A DNA stretch of 64,000 nt from Hydrogenophaga pseudoflava (GTDB lineage: Bacteria; Pseudomonadota; Gammaproteobacteria; Burkholderiales; Burkholderiaceae_C), in the NCBI RefSeq assembly GCF_031020795.1, contig NZ_JAVHJP010000006.1, positions 124,001 to 188,000 on the forward strand. The letters are read 5' to 3'. Below the pieces are notes generated by a model. The model made no database searches and had not been told where the DNA came from. It saw only the letters and a program-made list of their open reading frames with translations. The translations under genes were made by a program, and so were the position numbers. This document shows, one piece after another, positions 34,615 through 43,922 of the stretch (positions within the stretch are counted from its first letter, which is position 1; every line of letters starts with the position of its first letter).

Positions 34615-36774
34615 ATGATCACGAAAACCATCCGCTACGACCTGTCCAACGGCATTGCCACCATCACCTTCGACGAGCAGGGTTCGCCGGTCAACACCAT
34701 GTGCCTGCAGTGGCAGGACGATCTGGACGCCATCGCGGCCCAGGCCGTGAAGGACCGCGGGCAGCTCAAGGGCATCGTGCTCGCCTCGGCCAAGAGCACC
34801 TTCTTCGCCGGCGCCGACCTCAAGGCCGTGATGCGCTCGACCGAAGCCGACGGTCCGCGCGTGTTCCGCGAGATCGAACGCATCAAGAAGAACTTCCGCA
34901 CCCTCGAGACGCAGGGGGTGCCGGTGGTGTCCTGCCTCAACGGCGCGGCGCTGGGCGGCGGCTTGGAGGTGGCCCTGGTCGGCCACCACCGCATCGCCGT
35001 GAACAACCCGAAGATCCAGTTCGGCCTGCCCGAGGTCACGCTGGGTCTGATCCCGGGCGGCGGCGGCATCACCAAGATGACACGGATGCTGGGCCTGATG
35101 GCGGCGCAGCCCTACATCCTGGAAAGCAAGCTCTTCGGCCCCGAGGAAGCGCTGAAGATCGGCGTGGTGCACGAGCTGGTCGCCACAGCCGAGGAGCTGA
35201 TGCCGCGCGCGCTGGCCTTCATCGAAGCCGCCCAGGGCAAGCCGGACGCCTGCACCCACGTCTGGGACCGCAAGGATTACAAGATGCCCGGCGGCACGCC
35301 GAGCAACCCCAAGATCGCCGGCATGCTGAGCGTGGCGCCCGCCGTGCTCAAGCAGAAGACGCGTGGCCTGTACCCGGCGCCCGAGGCGGCGCTGGCCGCG
35401 ATGGTCGAGGGCGCGATGGTGGACTTCGACACCGCCATGCGGGTGGAAAGCCGATACCTGGCCGGGCTGATGACTGGCAACGTGGCGCGCAACATGATCA
35501 ACACCTTCTTCTTCAACATGAACGCCATCAAGGGCGGGCAGTCGCGTCCAAAGGACGTGGCGAAGTACCAGCCGAAGAAGGTCGGCATCCTGGGCGCCGG
35601 CATGATGGGCTCGGGCATCGCCTACGCGCAGGCCACGCGCGGCATCGCCACCGTGCTCAAGGACGTGAGTCTTGAGGCTGCCGAAAAAGGCAAGTCGTAC
35701 ACCACCAGGCTCACGCAGAAGCGGGTGGACAAGGGTCAGATGAGGGCCGAGAAGCAGCAAGGCATCCTGAACCTCATCACCCCCACCGCCAACGCCGCCG
35801 AGCTGCAGGGTTGCGACCTGATCATCGAGGCCGTGTTCGAGCAGCGCGAGCTCAAGGCCGTGGCGACGAAAGAAGCCGAGCCCATGCTCGCCGAGGGTGG
35901 CTTCTTCGCCAGCAACACCTCCACCCTGCCCATCTCCGGCCTGGCCTTGGCCAGCGCCCAGCCGGCCAAGTTCGTCGGCATCCACTTCTTCAGCCCGGTG
36001 GACAAGATGAAGCTGGTCGAGATCATCCGCGGCCAGACCACCGACGACGAGACCATCGCCCGCGCCTACGACTACGTGCAGGCACTGGGCAAGCTGCCCA
36101 TCGTGGTCAACGATTCGCGCGGCTTCTACACCAGCCGCACTTTCGGCACCTTTGTCATGGAAGGCGCGGCCATGCTGGGCGAAGGCATCCCGGCGCCGGT
36201 GATCGAGAACGCCGCCATGCAGGCCGGCATGCCGGTGGGGCCACTGGCGGTGCTGGACGAAACCGCGCTGTCGCTGTCGGTGCACGTGCTGGAGCAGACC
36301 CGCATCGACTTCCAGAAGGAAGGCCGGCAGTACGTCGCCACACCCGGGGAGACCCTGGTCGAGCAGATGGTGAAACAGCACAACCGCCCGGGCCGCGCAG
36401 CCGGCGGCGGCTTCTACGACTACCCCGAGGGCGGCAAGAAGCAGCTCTGGCCCCAGCTCAAGGCGCTCTATGAAAAGCCGGGCGTCGAATGGAACCTGCA
36501 GGACGTCAAAGACCGCCTGCTCTACCGCCAGGCGGTGGAGACCGCGCGCTGCCTGGCCGAGGACGTGCTCACCAGCGTGCACGACGGCAACATCGGTTCC
36601 ATCTTCGGCATCGGCTTCCCGGCCTGGACCGGTGGCGCGCTGCAGTTCATCTACGGCCAGGGCATCGAGGCTTTCGAGCAGCGCTGCACCGAGCTGGCCG
36701 CCCGCCACGGCAGCGGCTTCATACTCGCGGATGCGGTGAAGTCCGCGCTGCGTCAACACCAACCCCAGTACTGA
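34615..36774 (+). CDS. 3-hydroxyacyl-CoA dehydrogenase/enoyl-CoA hydratase (FadB/FadJ-like)
   Basis: A 719-residue bifunctional enzyme. The N-terminal hydratase (about 1-190) has STFFAGADLKAVM, NGAALGGGLEVALVGHHRIA and FGLPEVTLGLIPGGGGITK with the catalytic Glu. A linker follows, then the NAD domain (VGILGAGMMGSGIAYAQATRG near 322) and the catalytic-His segment IHFFSPVDKMKLVEII; two C-terminal dimerisation domains end the protein. Size is normal. It carries out hydration and dehydrogenation in fatty-acid or related acyl-CoA oxidation. The SDR gene follows after 3 nt. Confidence 0.95.
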   Translation: MITKTIRYDLSNGIATITFDEQGSPVNTMCLQWQDDLDAIAAQAVKDRGQLKGIVLASAKSTFFAGADLKAVMRSTEADGPRVFREIERIKKNFRTLETQGVPVVSCLNGAALGGGLEVALVGHHRIAVNNPKIQFGLPEVTLGLIPGGGGITKMTRMLGLMAAQPYILESKLFGPEEALKIGVVHELVATAEELMPRALAFIEAAQGKPDACTHVWDRKDYKMPGGTPSNPKIAGMLSVAPAVLKQKTRGLYPAPEAALAAMVEGAMVDFDTAMRVESRYLAGLMTGNVARNMINTFFFNMNAIKGGQSRPKDVAKYQPKKVGILGAGMMGSGIAYAQATRGIATVLKDVSLEAAEKGKSYTTRLTQKRVDKGQMRAEKQQGILNLITPTANAAELQGCDLIIEAVFEQRELKAVATKEAEPMLAEGGFFASNTSTLPISGLALASAQPAKFVGIHFFSPVDKMKLVEIIRGQTTDDETIARAYDYVQALGKLPIVVNDSRGFYTSRTFGTFVMEGAAMLGEGIPAPVIENAAMQAGMPVGPLAVLDETALSLSVHVLEQTRIDFQKEGRQYVATPGETLVEQMVKQHNRPGRAAGGGFYDYPEGGKKQLWPQLKALYEKPGVEWNLQDVKDRLLYRQAVETARCLAEDVLTSVHDGNIGSIFGIGFPAWTGGALQFIYGQGIEAFEQRCTELAARHGSGFILADAVKSALRQHQPQY

Positions 36775-36777
36775 TTC

Positions 36778-37521
36778 ATGAAACGACTCGAAGGAAAAAT
36801 CGCCCTCATCACCGGCGCCGCACAAGGCATCGGCCTGGCCACGGCCCTGAAGTTCGCGCGCGAAGGCGCCACCGTCGTGGTCTGCGACGTCAAGCAGGCC
36901 GCGGTCGACGAGGCCGTCAAACAATGTCAGGCCGAAGGCGGCACCGCGGTCGGCTTCGTGATGGACGTGACCCAGCGCGAGATGGTCGACGCCGTGGTCG
37001 CGCAGGTGAAGGAGCGCTTCGGCCGCATCGACGTACTGGTCAACAACGCCGGCATCACGCAGGACGCGCGCCTGCAGAAGATGACGCTGGAGCAGTTCGA
37101 CAAGGTGATCGACGTCAACCTGCGCGGTGTCTTCCACTGCGCGCAGGCCGTGGCCGACACCATGACCGCGCAGGGCAGCGGCGTCATTCTCAACGCCTCG
37201 TCCGTGGTCGGCATCTACGGCAACTTCGGCCAGACCAACTACGCTGCCACCAAATTCGGCGTGATCGGCTTCACCAAGACCTGGAGCCGCGAGCTTGGCC
37301 CCAAGGGTGTGCGCGTCAACGCGGTCGCCCCTGGCTTTATCAGCACGCCCATCCTGAACACCATCCCCGACAAGGTGATCCAGGAGATGGAGCACCGCGT
37401 GCCGCTCAGGCGCCTGGGCCAGCCGAAGGAAATCGCCAACGTCTACGCCTTCCTGGCCAGCGACGAGGCCAGCTACATCAACGGGGCGGTCATCGAGGTT
37501 TCCGGCGGCATGTCGGTGTGA
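36778..37521 (+). CDS. SDR family oxidoreductase (FabG/PhaB-like)
   Basis: 247 residues with a complete classical SDR set: TGAAQGIG (residues about 12-19), NNAG, the Ser of [17 protein letters not shown] and YAATK (Tyr-x-x-x-Lys), then [14 protein letters not shown]. It is a 3-oxoacyl-ACP or acetoacetyl-CoA reductase-like enzyme. Its place directly after fadB suggests a 3-hydroxyacyl-CoA substrate, perhaps feeding polyhydroxyalkanoate or completing breakdown of an unusual acid; this is inferred. Confidence 0.92.
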   Translation: MKRLEGKIALITGAAQGIGLATALKFAREGATVVVCDVKQAAVDEAVKQCQAEGGTAVGFVMDVTQREMVDAVVAQVKERFGRIDVLVNNAGITQDARLQKMTLEQFDKVIDVNLRGVFHCAQAVADTMTAQGSGVILNASSVVGIYGNFGQTNYAATKFGVIGFTKTWSRELGPKGVRVNAVAPGFISTPILNTIPDKVIQEMEHRVPLRRLGQPKEIANVYAFLASDEASYINGAVIEVSGGMSV

Positions 37522-37548
37522 CCACCGGGCGCCCGGGATAATCCGGAC

Positions 37549-38154
37549 ATGCCCGAACACACCCCCGCCACCGACGCCCCACCCAACCGCCCGCGCTCGC
37601 GCACCGATCTCTTCCTGTCCTTCACCTGGCTGGCCCTGCAGGGTTTCGGCGGGGTGCTGGCGGTGGTGCAGCGCGAGCTGGTGGAGAAGAAGCGCTGGAT
37701 GACCCGCGAACAGTTCGTCGAGGACTGGGCGGTGGCGCAGATCATGCCCGGCCCCAACGTGGTGAACCTGTCGCTGATGATCGGCGGCCGGTACTTCGGC
37801 CTGCCGGGCGCGCTGGCTGCGCTCTCGGGCATGCTGGCCGCACCGCTGGTCCTCGTGCTGCTGCTGGCCGCGCTGTACGGCAGCGTGGCCGACAGCGCTG
37901 CGGCACAAGGTGCGCTGCGGGGCATGGGGGCCGTGGCCGCCGGCCTGATCACCGCCACCGGGATCAAGCTCATCGCTGCGCTCGACAGGAACGCCATGGG
38001 CCTGTGGGTCTGCATCGCCCTGGCCGCCCTGACCTTCACCGCCATCGCCCTGCTGCGACTGCCCTTGGCCTGGGTGCTGCTGGTCATCGGCGGCGGCGCC
38101 TGCCTCTGGGCCTACCGGGTGCTGGGCCGCGTGAGCCAGGAGGCCCAGGCATGA
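37549..38154 (+). CDS. Chromate transporter, half-size subunit 1
   Basis: A 201-residue membrane protein with one CHR domain: FLSFTWLALQGFGGVLAVVQRELVEKKRWMTREQFVEDWAVAQIMPGPNVVNLSLMIG, including the conserved PGPN. Short-chain CHR proteins come as adjacent pairs that act together, unlike full-length ChrA with two domains. The stop overlaps the start of the second half (ATGA). Chromate export is the family activity; sulfate-like anions are possible natural substrates. Confidence 0.92.
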   Translation: MPEHTPATDAPPNRPRSRTDLFLSFTWLALQGFGGVLAVVQRELVEKKRWMTREQFVEDWAVAQIMPGPNVVNLSLMIGGRYFGLPGALAALSGMLAAPLVLVLLLAALYGSVADSAAAQGALRGMGAVAAGLITATGIKLIAALDRNAMGLWVCIALAALTFTAIALLRLPLAWVLLVIGGGACLWAYRVLGRVSQEAQA

Positions 38155-38747
38155 GCATGGCGCCCACCTTCGCCAACTGGCTGGACCTGTTCCTGCACTT
38201 TGCCTCGCTGTCGCTGCTGGCCGTGGGCGGCGCCATCACCACTGCGCCCGACATGCACCGTTACCTGGTCGGCGAGCAGCATTGGCTCACCGACGCCCAG
38301 TTCAACTCGTCCATCGCCCTCTCGCAGGCCGCCCCGGGTCCGAATGTGCTGTTCGTCGCGCTGCTAGGCTGGAACGTGGGCCTGAACGCGGGCGGCGGCC
38401 CTTCGGCCGGCTGGCTGGCCTGGGCACTGGCGCTGCTGGGGGTGGTGGTGACGCTGGTGGCCATCATGCTGCCTTCGTCCATACTGACCTACACCGCCAC
38501 GCAGTGGGGTCACCGCAACCGCGAACTGCGCGCCGTGCGGGCCTTCAAGACCGGCATGGCACCGATCGTGATCGCACTGCTGATCGCCACCGGCTGGCTG
38601 CTGAGTGCCGCACACGACGACCCGTCACGCGACTGGCCCCTGTGGCTGCTGACCGTCTGCGCCACCGTGCTGGTGTGGCGAACGAAGCTGCACCTGCTCT
38701 GGATGATCGGCGCGGGCGCGCTGGTGGGCGCCCTGGGCTGGGTCTGA
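38151..38747 (+). CDS. Chromate transporter, half-size subunit 2
   Basis: A 198-residue membrane protein, the second CHR domain of the pair: LFLHFASLSLLAVGGAITTAPDMHRYLVGEQHWLTDAQFNSSIALSQAAPGPNVLFVALLG, again with PGPN. Its ATG overlaps the first subunit's stop. The gene ends 6 nt from the convergent Yip1 gene, with no clear terminator between. Confidence 0.92.
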   Translation: MSMAPTFANWLDLFLHFASLSLLAVGGAITTAPDMHRYLVGEQHWLTDAQFNSSIALSQAAPGPNVLFVALLGWNVGLNAGGGPSAGWLAWALALLGVVVTLVAIMLPSSILTYTATQWGHRNRELRAVRAFKTGMAPIVIALLIATGWLLSAAHDDPSRDWPLWLLTVCATVLVWRTKLHLLWMIGAGALVGALGWV

Positions 38748-38753
38748 ACCGCT

Positions 38754-39992
38754 CTACTTCTGGCGCTGCAGGCCGGACAGGCCCTTGACGTCCAGCGCGT
38801 TCATCGCGGTGCGCACGCCGTCGATGTTCACGTTGTCGCCGCTGACCTCGATCAGCACGCCGTTGGCCAGCATCATCGACATCTCGGCGCGCGAACCATC
38901 CTTGCGGTACTCCTCCTTGAAGGCCACGCCGTCTTTCTTGTAGACCTTCTCGACCTCGTCCTGGGTTTCGCGGCTGACGGTGCTCTGCGCCCAGGCCCCC
39001 ATCGCCATCATCAGGGCGGGCATGGCGCCGATGTCCTGCACCTTGACCTCGACGCGGCCGGCATAGTTGCGGAACTCCGAGCTGACACTGGAGAAGGTCA
39101 TGCCCATGGCCGAATCCGAGCGGGCCTCGATGGCCGTGCGCTCCATGCCCGCGAGCTTGGCCGGCACGAAGGCCTGCAGCGCGTCGGGTGCGAACGGCTG
39201 ACCGCCCTGGCCACCGCCCATGGCCGCGCCCATCATCTCGCCCAGCGCCTTGCCCGCGGCCTCCGAGTCGCCCTTGGCCTGGGCCGCCTCCATCTGCTTG
39301 CTGGCCGCTTCCATCTTCTTGGCCGCTTCTTCCAGCTGCGTGGTGTTGATGGTGACTTCAGAGCCGGGCACCTTGATGCTCACGTCGCCCGCGGGAACGC
39401 TGGCGCCGCCCATCATCATGCCGGCGCCGCCGCTGAACAGGCTGCCCACGGTCATCACCAAGATGCTGGCGACGATGCCGCAGACGATCAGCACGGCGGT
39501 GAAACCCAGCGCCTTGCCCTCGGGCACCTTCATCATCACCGGCACACCGGTGTAGAGCAGGTAGATCGAGTAGAGCGCGGCCAGCAGACCCAGCATGGAC
39601 AGCGCCGGCAGCAGGTTGAACACCCCGCCCAGCAGACCGGCGGTGGCGCCGTAGGCGACCAGCTTGAAAGCCTTGCCCATGTCCTTCTGGCCGCCAAAGC
39701 TGGGGGCCAGCGCATTGGCCACGAGTGCCAGCACATAGATCATCACCAGCGTCAGCACAAATCCGACCACCATGTTGGCCAGGCCTGCGAGGACCGGCAC
39801 CCGGAAGTGGATACCCATCATGCCAGTGCCGATCAGGCTGAAGCCGATGAAGGCCGCCACCGACGACACGCCGGCCAGATAGACCAGATAGTTCTTGTAG
39901 AGGCCCGGAATGTCGTCCGGCTCGCCTTCGATGAGCGGCCAGGTGGTCTTGGGCTTGAGCAGGATGGATTGCACGCGTTCAACCAGGTTCAT
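38754..39992 (-). CDS. Yip1 domain membrane protein with long C-terminal extension
   Basis: 412 residues. The N-terminal 200 form a Yip1-type five-span domain (MNLVERVQSILLKPKTTWPLIEGEP is the typical start in proteobacterial members). A Gly/Met-rich link with a sixth helix (about 165-190) leads to a 200-residue soluble part holding a Lys/Glu/Ala-rich helix (EEAAKKMEAASKQMEAAQAK, coiled-coil-like) and a beta-rich end. Function unknown. A strong ribosome site (GAGGAGGAA) fixes the start. It follows no obvious operon partner apart from a small lipoprotein. Confidence 0.85.
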   Translation of the reverse strand: MNLVERVQSILLKPKTTWPLIEGEPDDIPGLYKNYLVYLAGVSSVAAFIGFSLIGTGMMGIHFRVPVLAGLANMVVGFVLTLVMIYVLALVANALAPSFGGQKDMGKAFKLVAYGATAGLLGGVFNLLPALSMLGLLAALYSIYLLYTGVPVMMKVPEGKALGFTAVLIVCGIVASILVMTVGSLFSGGAGMMMGGASVPAGDVSIKVPGSEVTINTTQLEEAAKKMEAASKQMEAAQAKGDSEAAGKALGEMMGAAMGGGQGGQPFAPDALQAFVPAKLAGMERTAIEARSDSAMGMTFSSVSSEFRNYAGRVEVKVQDIGAMPALMMAMGAWAQSTVSRETQDEVEKVYKKDGVAFKEEYRKDGSRAEMSMMLANGVLIEVSGDNVNIDGVRTAMNALDVKGLSGLQRQK

Positions 39993-40083
39993 GGGTTCCT
40001 CCTCGGGGACATTGCTGACACAGAAATGCGAATACGGTCCCGCAACACAAACCATACCGCCATCCACGGCGGCGGGCCACTTT

Positions 40084-40425
40084 TCAGCGAGGGCTTTCGA
40101 AGAACACCGCGTTGGTGTAGTCGCTGATCTCGAAGTAGACCTTTTTCTCGCCCGGATCAACGACCATGTTCTGGTTCTCGTCGAGCACGCCGTACCCGTA
40201 GCGGTAGGCGCGCGGTTTGCCGTCGTCCGTGCCCAGGGCCGTGCTCATCTTGTCGATGGACAGAAAACGCCGGGCCAGCTTCTCCCCCGCGTAGATTTCG
40301 AGCACGCCGTTGGTGCCGGTCCAGTTCTGGATGTCGCGGCTGATCTTGTTCTGTTGTTCCTGGGTACAGCCGGCGAGCAGCACGGCCCCCAGAACACAGG
40401 CCAACGCGGACGTCATGGGCTTCAT
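40084..40425 (-). CDS. Small lipoprotein, unknown function
   Basis: A 113-residue protein with a lipoprotein signal peptide (MKPMTSALACVLGAVLLAGC, lipobox LLAGC, lipidated Cys 20). The mature part has EQQNKISRDIQNWTGTNGVLEIYAGEKLARRF and ends YFEISDYTNAVFFESPR. I do not recognise a family. It lies 27 nt after rlmB start-proximal sequence on the same strand and 91 nt before the Yip1 gene. Confidence 0.82.
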   Translation of the reverse strand: MKPMTSALACVLGAVLLAGCTQEQQNKISRDIQNWTGTNGVLEIYAGEKLARRFLSIDKMSTALGTDDGKPRAYRYGYGVLDENQNMVVDPGEKKVYFEISDYTNAVFFESPR

Positions 40426-40452
40426 TCGGGCCTCCCTTGAGCAAAAAAAGAA

Positions 40453-41196
40453 TCAGCCGCGCTGGCGCAGTGCCTCGTACAGGCACACCCCGCTGGCCAC
40501 CGACACGTTCAGGCTCTCGACGCCACCCTTCATGGGGATGGCCACCAGCTCGTCGCAGGTCTTGCGCGTGAGCTGGCGCATGCCGTCGCCCTCCGCGCCC
40601 AGCACCAGGGCCACCGGCCCCTTGAGGTCGACCTGGTAGAGCGTCTTGGGCGCATCATCGCTGGTGCCGATGACCCAGATGTTGCGTTCCTTGAGTTCGT
40701 TCAGGGTGCGTGCCAGATTGGTCACCATGAAATACGGGATGGTCTCGGCCGCCCCGCTGGCCACCTTGGCCACCGTGGCGTTGATGCCCACCGCATGGTC
40801 CTTGGGCGCGATCACCGCGTGGGCGCCGGCACCGTCGGCCACGCGCAGGCAGGCGCCCAGGTTGTGGGGGTCGGTGACACCGTCGAGTACCAGCAGCAAG
40901 GGCGCAATGCCGTCGGCCTCCAGCTTCTCCAGCAATTCATCGAGCGAATGGGCCTGTTCCAGCGCGTTGACCCGGGCCGCCACGCCCTGGTGACCATGGC
41001 TGCCTGCGAGCTTGGCCAGGCGCAGGCCATCGGCCTCGATCAGGCGCACGCCCGCTTCCTTGGCGCGCTCGATGAACTGCCGCATGCGCTGGTCACGCCG
41101 GGTCGGTTCGAAATAGATCTCGATGATGGATTGGGGCGCGGTTTTCAGGCGCACGCCCACGGCATGGAAGCCGAACAGGACTTTGGGGGAGGACAT
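40453..41196 (-). CDS. rlmB: 23S rRNA (guanosine-2'-O-)-methyltransferase RlmB
   Basis: A 247-residue SpoU-family enzyme that methylates G2251 of 23S rRNA. An N-terminal L30e-like domain ([25 protein letters not shown]) precedes the SPOUT knot domain with the three SpoU motifs: [49 protein letters not shown] and [21 protein letters not shown]. Length and start (41196, MSSPKVLFG) are normal. Confidence 0.94.
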   Translation of the reverse strand: MSSPKVLFGFHAVGVRLKTAPQSIIEIYFEPTRRDQRMRQFIERAKEAGVRLIEADGLRLAKLAGSHGHQGVAARVNALEQAHSLDELLEKLEADGIAPLLLVLDGVTDPHNLGACLRVADGAGAHAVIAPKDHAVGINATVAKVASGAAETIPYFMVTNLARTLNELKERNIWVIGTSDDAPKTLYQVDLKGPVALVLGAEGDGMRQLTRKTCDELVAIPMKGGVESLNVSVASGVCLYEALRQRG

Positions 41197-41237
41197 GCCC
41201 CCGATTATCCCGCCCCCACGCTCTGTTGCCGGACCGT

Positions 41238-41927
41238 TCAGGCGGCGGCCTCGGCCGGCTCGCTCGCCTGGCCCGCTTCGATGGTGATGCGCCGCTCGCA
41301 ACGCTGGGCGATGCCCCGGTCGTGCGTCACCAGCACCAGCGTGGTGCCCTGCTCGCGGTTGAGCTCGAACATCAGCTCCATGACCCTTTCGCCGGTGGCG
41401 AAGTCTAGGCTGCCCGTGGGCTCGTCGGCCAGCAGCACCGCGGGCTGCACCACGAAAGCACGCGCCAGGGCCACGCGCTGCTGTTCGCCACCGGACAGCA
41501 CCTTGGGATAGTGACCCAGGCGTTCGCCCAGGCCGACGCGTTGGAGCATGGCGGTGGCCGCGCTGCGCGCATCTCGCCGCCCTGCCAGTTCCAGCGGCAG
41601 CATCACGTTCTCCAGCGCGGTCAGATTGCCCAGCAGCTGGAAACTCTGGAACACGAAACCGAGCTTCTGGGCACGCAGCGCAGCGCGCTGGTCCTCGTCG
41701 CGTGCAAACAGGTCGACGCCATCGATGAACACGGTGCCGCGGGTCGGCGTGTCCAGCCCCGCGATGATGGACAGCAGGGTGCTCTTGCCCGAACCCGAGG
41801 CACCGACGATGGCGGCGGTTTCCCCTTGGCGCAGGGAGAAATCGATATCGCGCAAAATCGTCAGCGTGCCTGTGGAGTCGGTGACCGACTTGAACACATG
41901 CTGCACCACAATCATTTCTTGTGCCAT
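41238..41927 (-). CDS. ybbA: ABC transporter ATP-binding protein (YbbA/LolD type)
   Basis: A 229-residue ATPase. Walker [10 protein letters not shown] (about 42-50), signature [14 protein letters not shown] and Walker [13 protein letters not shown] with the catalytic Glu; switch His in LVTHDRG. It belongs to the LolD/MacB/YbbA group. Its start codon shares two bases with the start of the divergent esterase gene, as the conserved ybbA-tesA pair would suggest, but the permease gene ybbP, usually next to ybbA, is not here. Confidence 0.9.
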   Translation of the reverse strand: MAQEMIVVQHVFKSVTDSTGTLTILRDIDFSLRQGETAAIVGASGSGKSTLLSIIAGLDTPTRGTVFIDGVDLFARDEDQRAALRAQKLGFVFQSFQLLGNLTALENVMLPLELAGRRDARSAATAMLQRVGLGERLGHYPKVLSGGEQQRVALARAFVVQPAVLLADEPTGSLDFATGERVMELMFELNREQGTTLVLVTHDRGIAQRCERRITIEAGQASEPAEAAA

Positions 41928-42603
41928 GAAGCCGCCCCGAAAGGCCCGCCAGTTGAAACGCCGCCACTTTAACGCCCTCCTCTGCGCCGCCGCCCTCACG
42001 GGGTCAATCGGGCCCGCCGCGGCGCAAACCGCGGCCACCGCCGCCACCGTGCTGGTGGTCGGCGATTCGCTCAGCGCCGAATACGGCCTCAAACGGGGCA
42101 GCGGCTGGGTGCAGATCCTGCAGGAGCGGCTGCTCAAGGAAGGCATCCCCGCGCGCATGGTCAACGCGGGCATCAGCGCCGACACCACCTCCGGGGGGCG
42201 CTCCCGCCTGCCGGCGCTGCTCAAGCTTCACAAGCCGGCCGTGGTGATCATCGAGCTGGGCGCCAACGACGCGCTGCGTGGCCTGCCGCTGAACATGACG
42301 CGCGACAACCTGACCGCGATGGCGAGAGCCTCTAAGGCGGACGGCGCGAAGGTGGTCATCGTCGGCATGCAGGTGCCGCCCAACTACGGCAGCCAGTACA
42401 CCCGTGACTTCCGGGACCTGTTCCAGCAGGTGGCCAGCGCCGAGAAGGCCTCGCTGGTGCCCTTCCTGCTCAAAGGCGTCGCCGACCTGCCGGATCCGAC
42501 GCTGCTGTTCCAGGAGGACCGCATACACCCCAACGAGGCGGCGCAGGCCACGATCGCCAACAACGTCTGGCCGGTGCTCGCGCCCTTGCTGCAGAAACGA
42601 TAA
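41926..42603 (+). CDS. tesA: Arylesterase/thioesterase I (SGNH hydrolase, TesA-like)
   Basis: 225 residues with a basic N-terminus and signal peptide (ending PAAAQ near residue 34), so periplasmic. SGNH blocks: [14 protein letters not shown] (nucleophile Ser), a [11 protein letters not shown]ly, [10 protein letters not shown] (Asn) and [10 protein letters not shown] (Asp and His). It hydrolyses acyl thioesters, esters or lysophospholipids. The start ATG overlaps the divergent ybbA start (CATG), so no promoter can lie between the two coding regions. mnmH follows after 7 nt. Confidence 0.93.
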   Translation: MKPPRKARQLKRRHFNALLCAAALTGSIGPAAAQTAATAATVLVVGDSLSAEYGLKRGSGWVQILQERLLKEGIPARMVNAGISADTTSGGRSRLPALLKLHKPAVVIIELGANDALRGLPLNMTRDNLTAMARASKADGAKVVIVGMQVPPNYGSQYTRDFRDLFQQVASAEKASLVPFLLKGVADLPDPTLLFQEDRIHPNEAAQATIANNVWPVLAPLLQKR

Positions 42604-42610
42604 TCGGCGG

Positions 42611-43696
42611 ATGCCCGTCCGTACACTGCCTGCCACCGAGGTGTTGCACCGCCTCAGCGAATTCGACGCCATCATCGACGCCCGCTCCGAAGACGAGCAT
42701 GCGCTCGACCACGTGCCGGGTGCGCTGAACTGGCCCAGCCTGAACAACGCCGAACGCATCCTGATCGGCACCATGTACAAGCAGGTCGATGCCTTCGAGG
42801 CCAAGAAGCGCGGCGCCGCGCTTGCAGCACGCAACATCGCCACCCACATCGAACGAGAAGTGCTGGACAAACCCAAGGGCTGGAAGCCGCTGGTCTATTG
42901 CTGGCGTGGCGGTAACCGCAGCGGCGCACTGGCCACCATCCTGGGCGCCATCGGCTTCCAGGTCACCCTGATCGAAGGGGGCTACAAGGCCTGGCGCGCC
43001 GCCCTTGTGGACGACCTGCCCGCGCAGGCCCAGCGCCTGCACTACCGCGTGGTATGCGGCCCCACCGGCAGCGGCAAGACCCGCCTGCTGCACGCGCTGG
43101 CGGCCGAAGGTGCGCAGGTGCTGGACCTCGAAGGCCTGGCCCGCCACCGCAGCTCGGTGCTAGGGCACATCCCGGGGGTTGAACAGCCTAGCCAGAAACG
43201 CTTCGACAGCCTGGTGTGGGAGGCCCTGCAGGCCTTCGATCCCTCACGGCCGGTGTTTGTCGAGAGCGAGAGCAAGAAAGTGGGCAACCTGCGGGTGCCC
43301 GACGCACTCATCGACGCGATGCGCGCGAGCCCCTGCATCGACCTGCGACTGCCCGACGGGGAGCGCGTGGCGCTGCTGATGGAAGACTACGATTTTTTTG
43401 TGAAGGACAGCGAGCACTTCTGCCGTCGCCTGGAGGCCCTGACCGAACTGCGCGGCAAGGCGGTGGTCGCTGAGTGGATCGACAAGGTACGCGCCGGGCG
43501 CACACAGGAAGTGGTGCTGGACCTGCTCAAGACGCACTACGACCCGACGTATGCGGCTTCAATCGACCGCAACTTCGCGCTCTATTCCCAGGCAGTGGTG
43601 TGCAACCTCCACTCCGGCTCGGACCAGGCGATGCGCGTCGCCGCACGTGCCCTTCTGAGCCAGACGTACACGCGGCCCCTCAAGGACCCGGGCTGA
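42611..43696 (+). CDS. mnmH: tRNA 2-selenouridine synthase (MnmH/SelU)
   Basis: 361 residues: an N-terminal rhodanese domain with active-site YCWRGGNRSG (Cys near residue 97) and a C-terminal P-loop domain (GPTGSGKT near 150, then VLDLEGLARHRSSVLG, family-specific). It converts 2-thiouridine in tRNA wobble positions to 2-selenouridine through a geranylated intermediate. It needs selenophosphate from SelD, whose gene is not in the window. Size is standard. It shares a transcript with tesA. Confidence 0.94.
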   Translation: MPVRTLPATEVLHRLSEFDAIIDARSEDEHALDHVPGALNWPSLNNAERILIGTMYKQVDAFEAKKRGAALAARNIATHIEREVLDKPKGWKPLVYCWRGGNRSGALATILGAIGFQVTLIEGGYKAWRAALVDDLPAQAQRLHYRVVCGPTGSGKTRLLHALAAEGAQVLDLEGLARHRSSVLGHIPGVEQPSQKRFDSLVWEALQAFDPSRPVFVESESKKVGNLRVPDALIDAMRASPCIDLRLPDGERVALLMEDYDFFVKDSEHFCRRLEALTELRGKAVVAEWIDKVRAGRTQEVVLDLLKTHYDPTYAASIDRNFALYSQAVVCNLHSGSDQAMRVAARALLSQTYTRPLKDPG

Positions 43697-43700
43697 CCGC

Positions 43701-43889
43701 TCAGTTGGCAGAAGACGGACCGGAATCGGCGCTGTCGCCGGACTCTGGCCTTTGGCTGGCATCCTGCTCATCGGTGCCGCCATCGCCGTGCGACTTGCGC
43801 TCGGCCTTGTTGCGCAGCTTTTCTTCTTTCTTCTGCTTCTTGGCGAGCTCGCGTTGGCGTTTTTCGTATCCGTAGTTGGGTGTGGCCAA
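43701..43889 (-). CDS. Small Lys/Glu-rich protein, conserved type
   Basis: A 62-residue protein: MATPNYGYEKRQRELAKKQKKEEKLRNKAERK, a highly charged helix, followed by an acidic Ser/Gly/Asp tail. I recall similar small proteins in Burkholderiales with the same MATPNYGYEKRQRELAKK start, which supports a real gene; function unknown. It ends 4 nt from the convergent mnmH stop. Confidence 0.75.
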   Translation of the reverse strand: MATPNYGYEKRQRELAKKQKKEEKLRNKAERKSHGDGGTDEQDASQRPESGDSADSGPSSAN

Positions 43890-43922
43890 GGGAATGTTTC
43901 CGAGGTTGGGGAAGTGAATCGG

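Noticed and set aside
34432..37908. Very long open frame on the minus strand (1158 codons) opposite the thiolase/fadB/SDR genes
   Set aside because: It is antisense to three clear enzyme genes; its His/Gly/Ala/Asp-rich composition is the shadow of high-GC coding DNA and it has no family motif.
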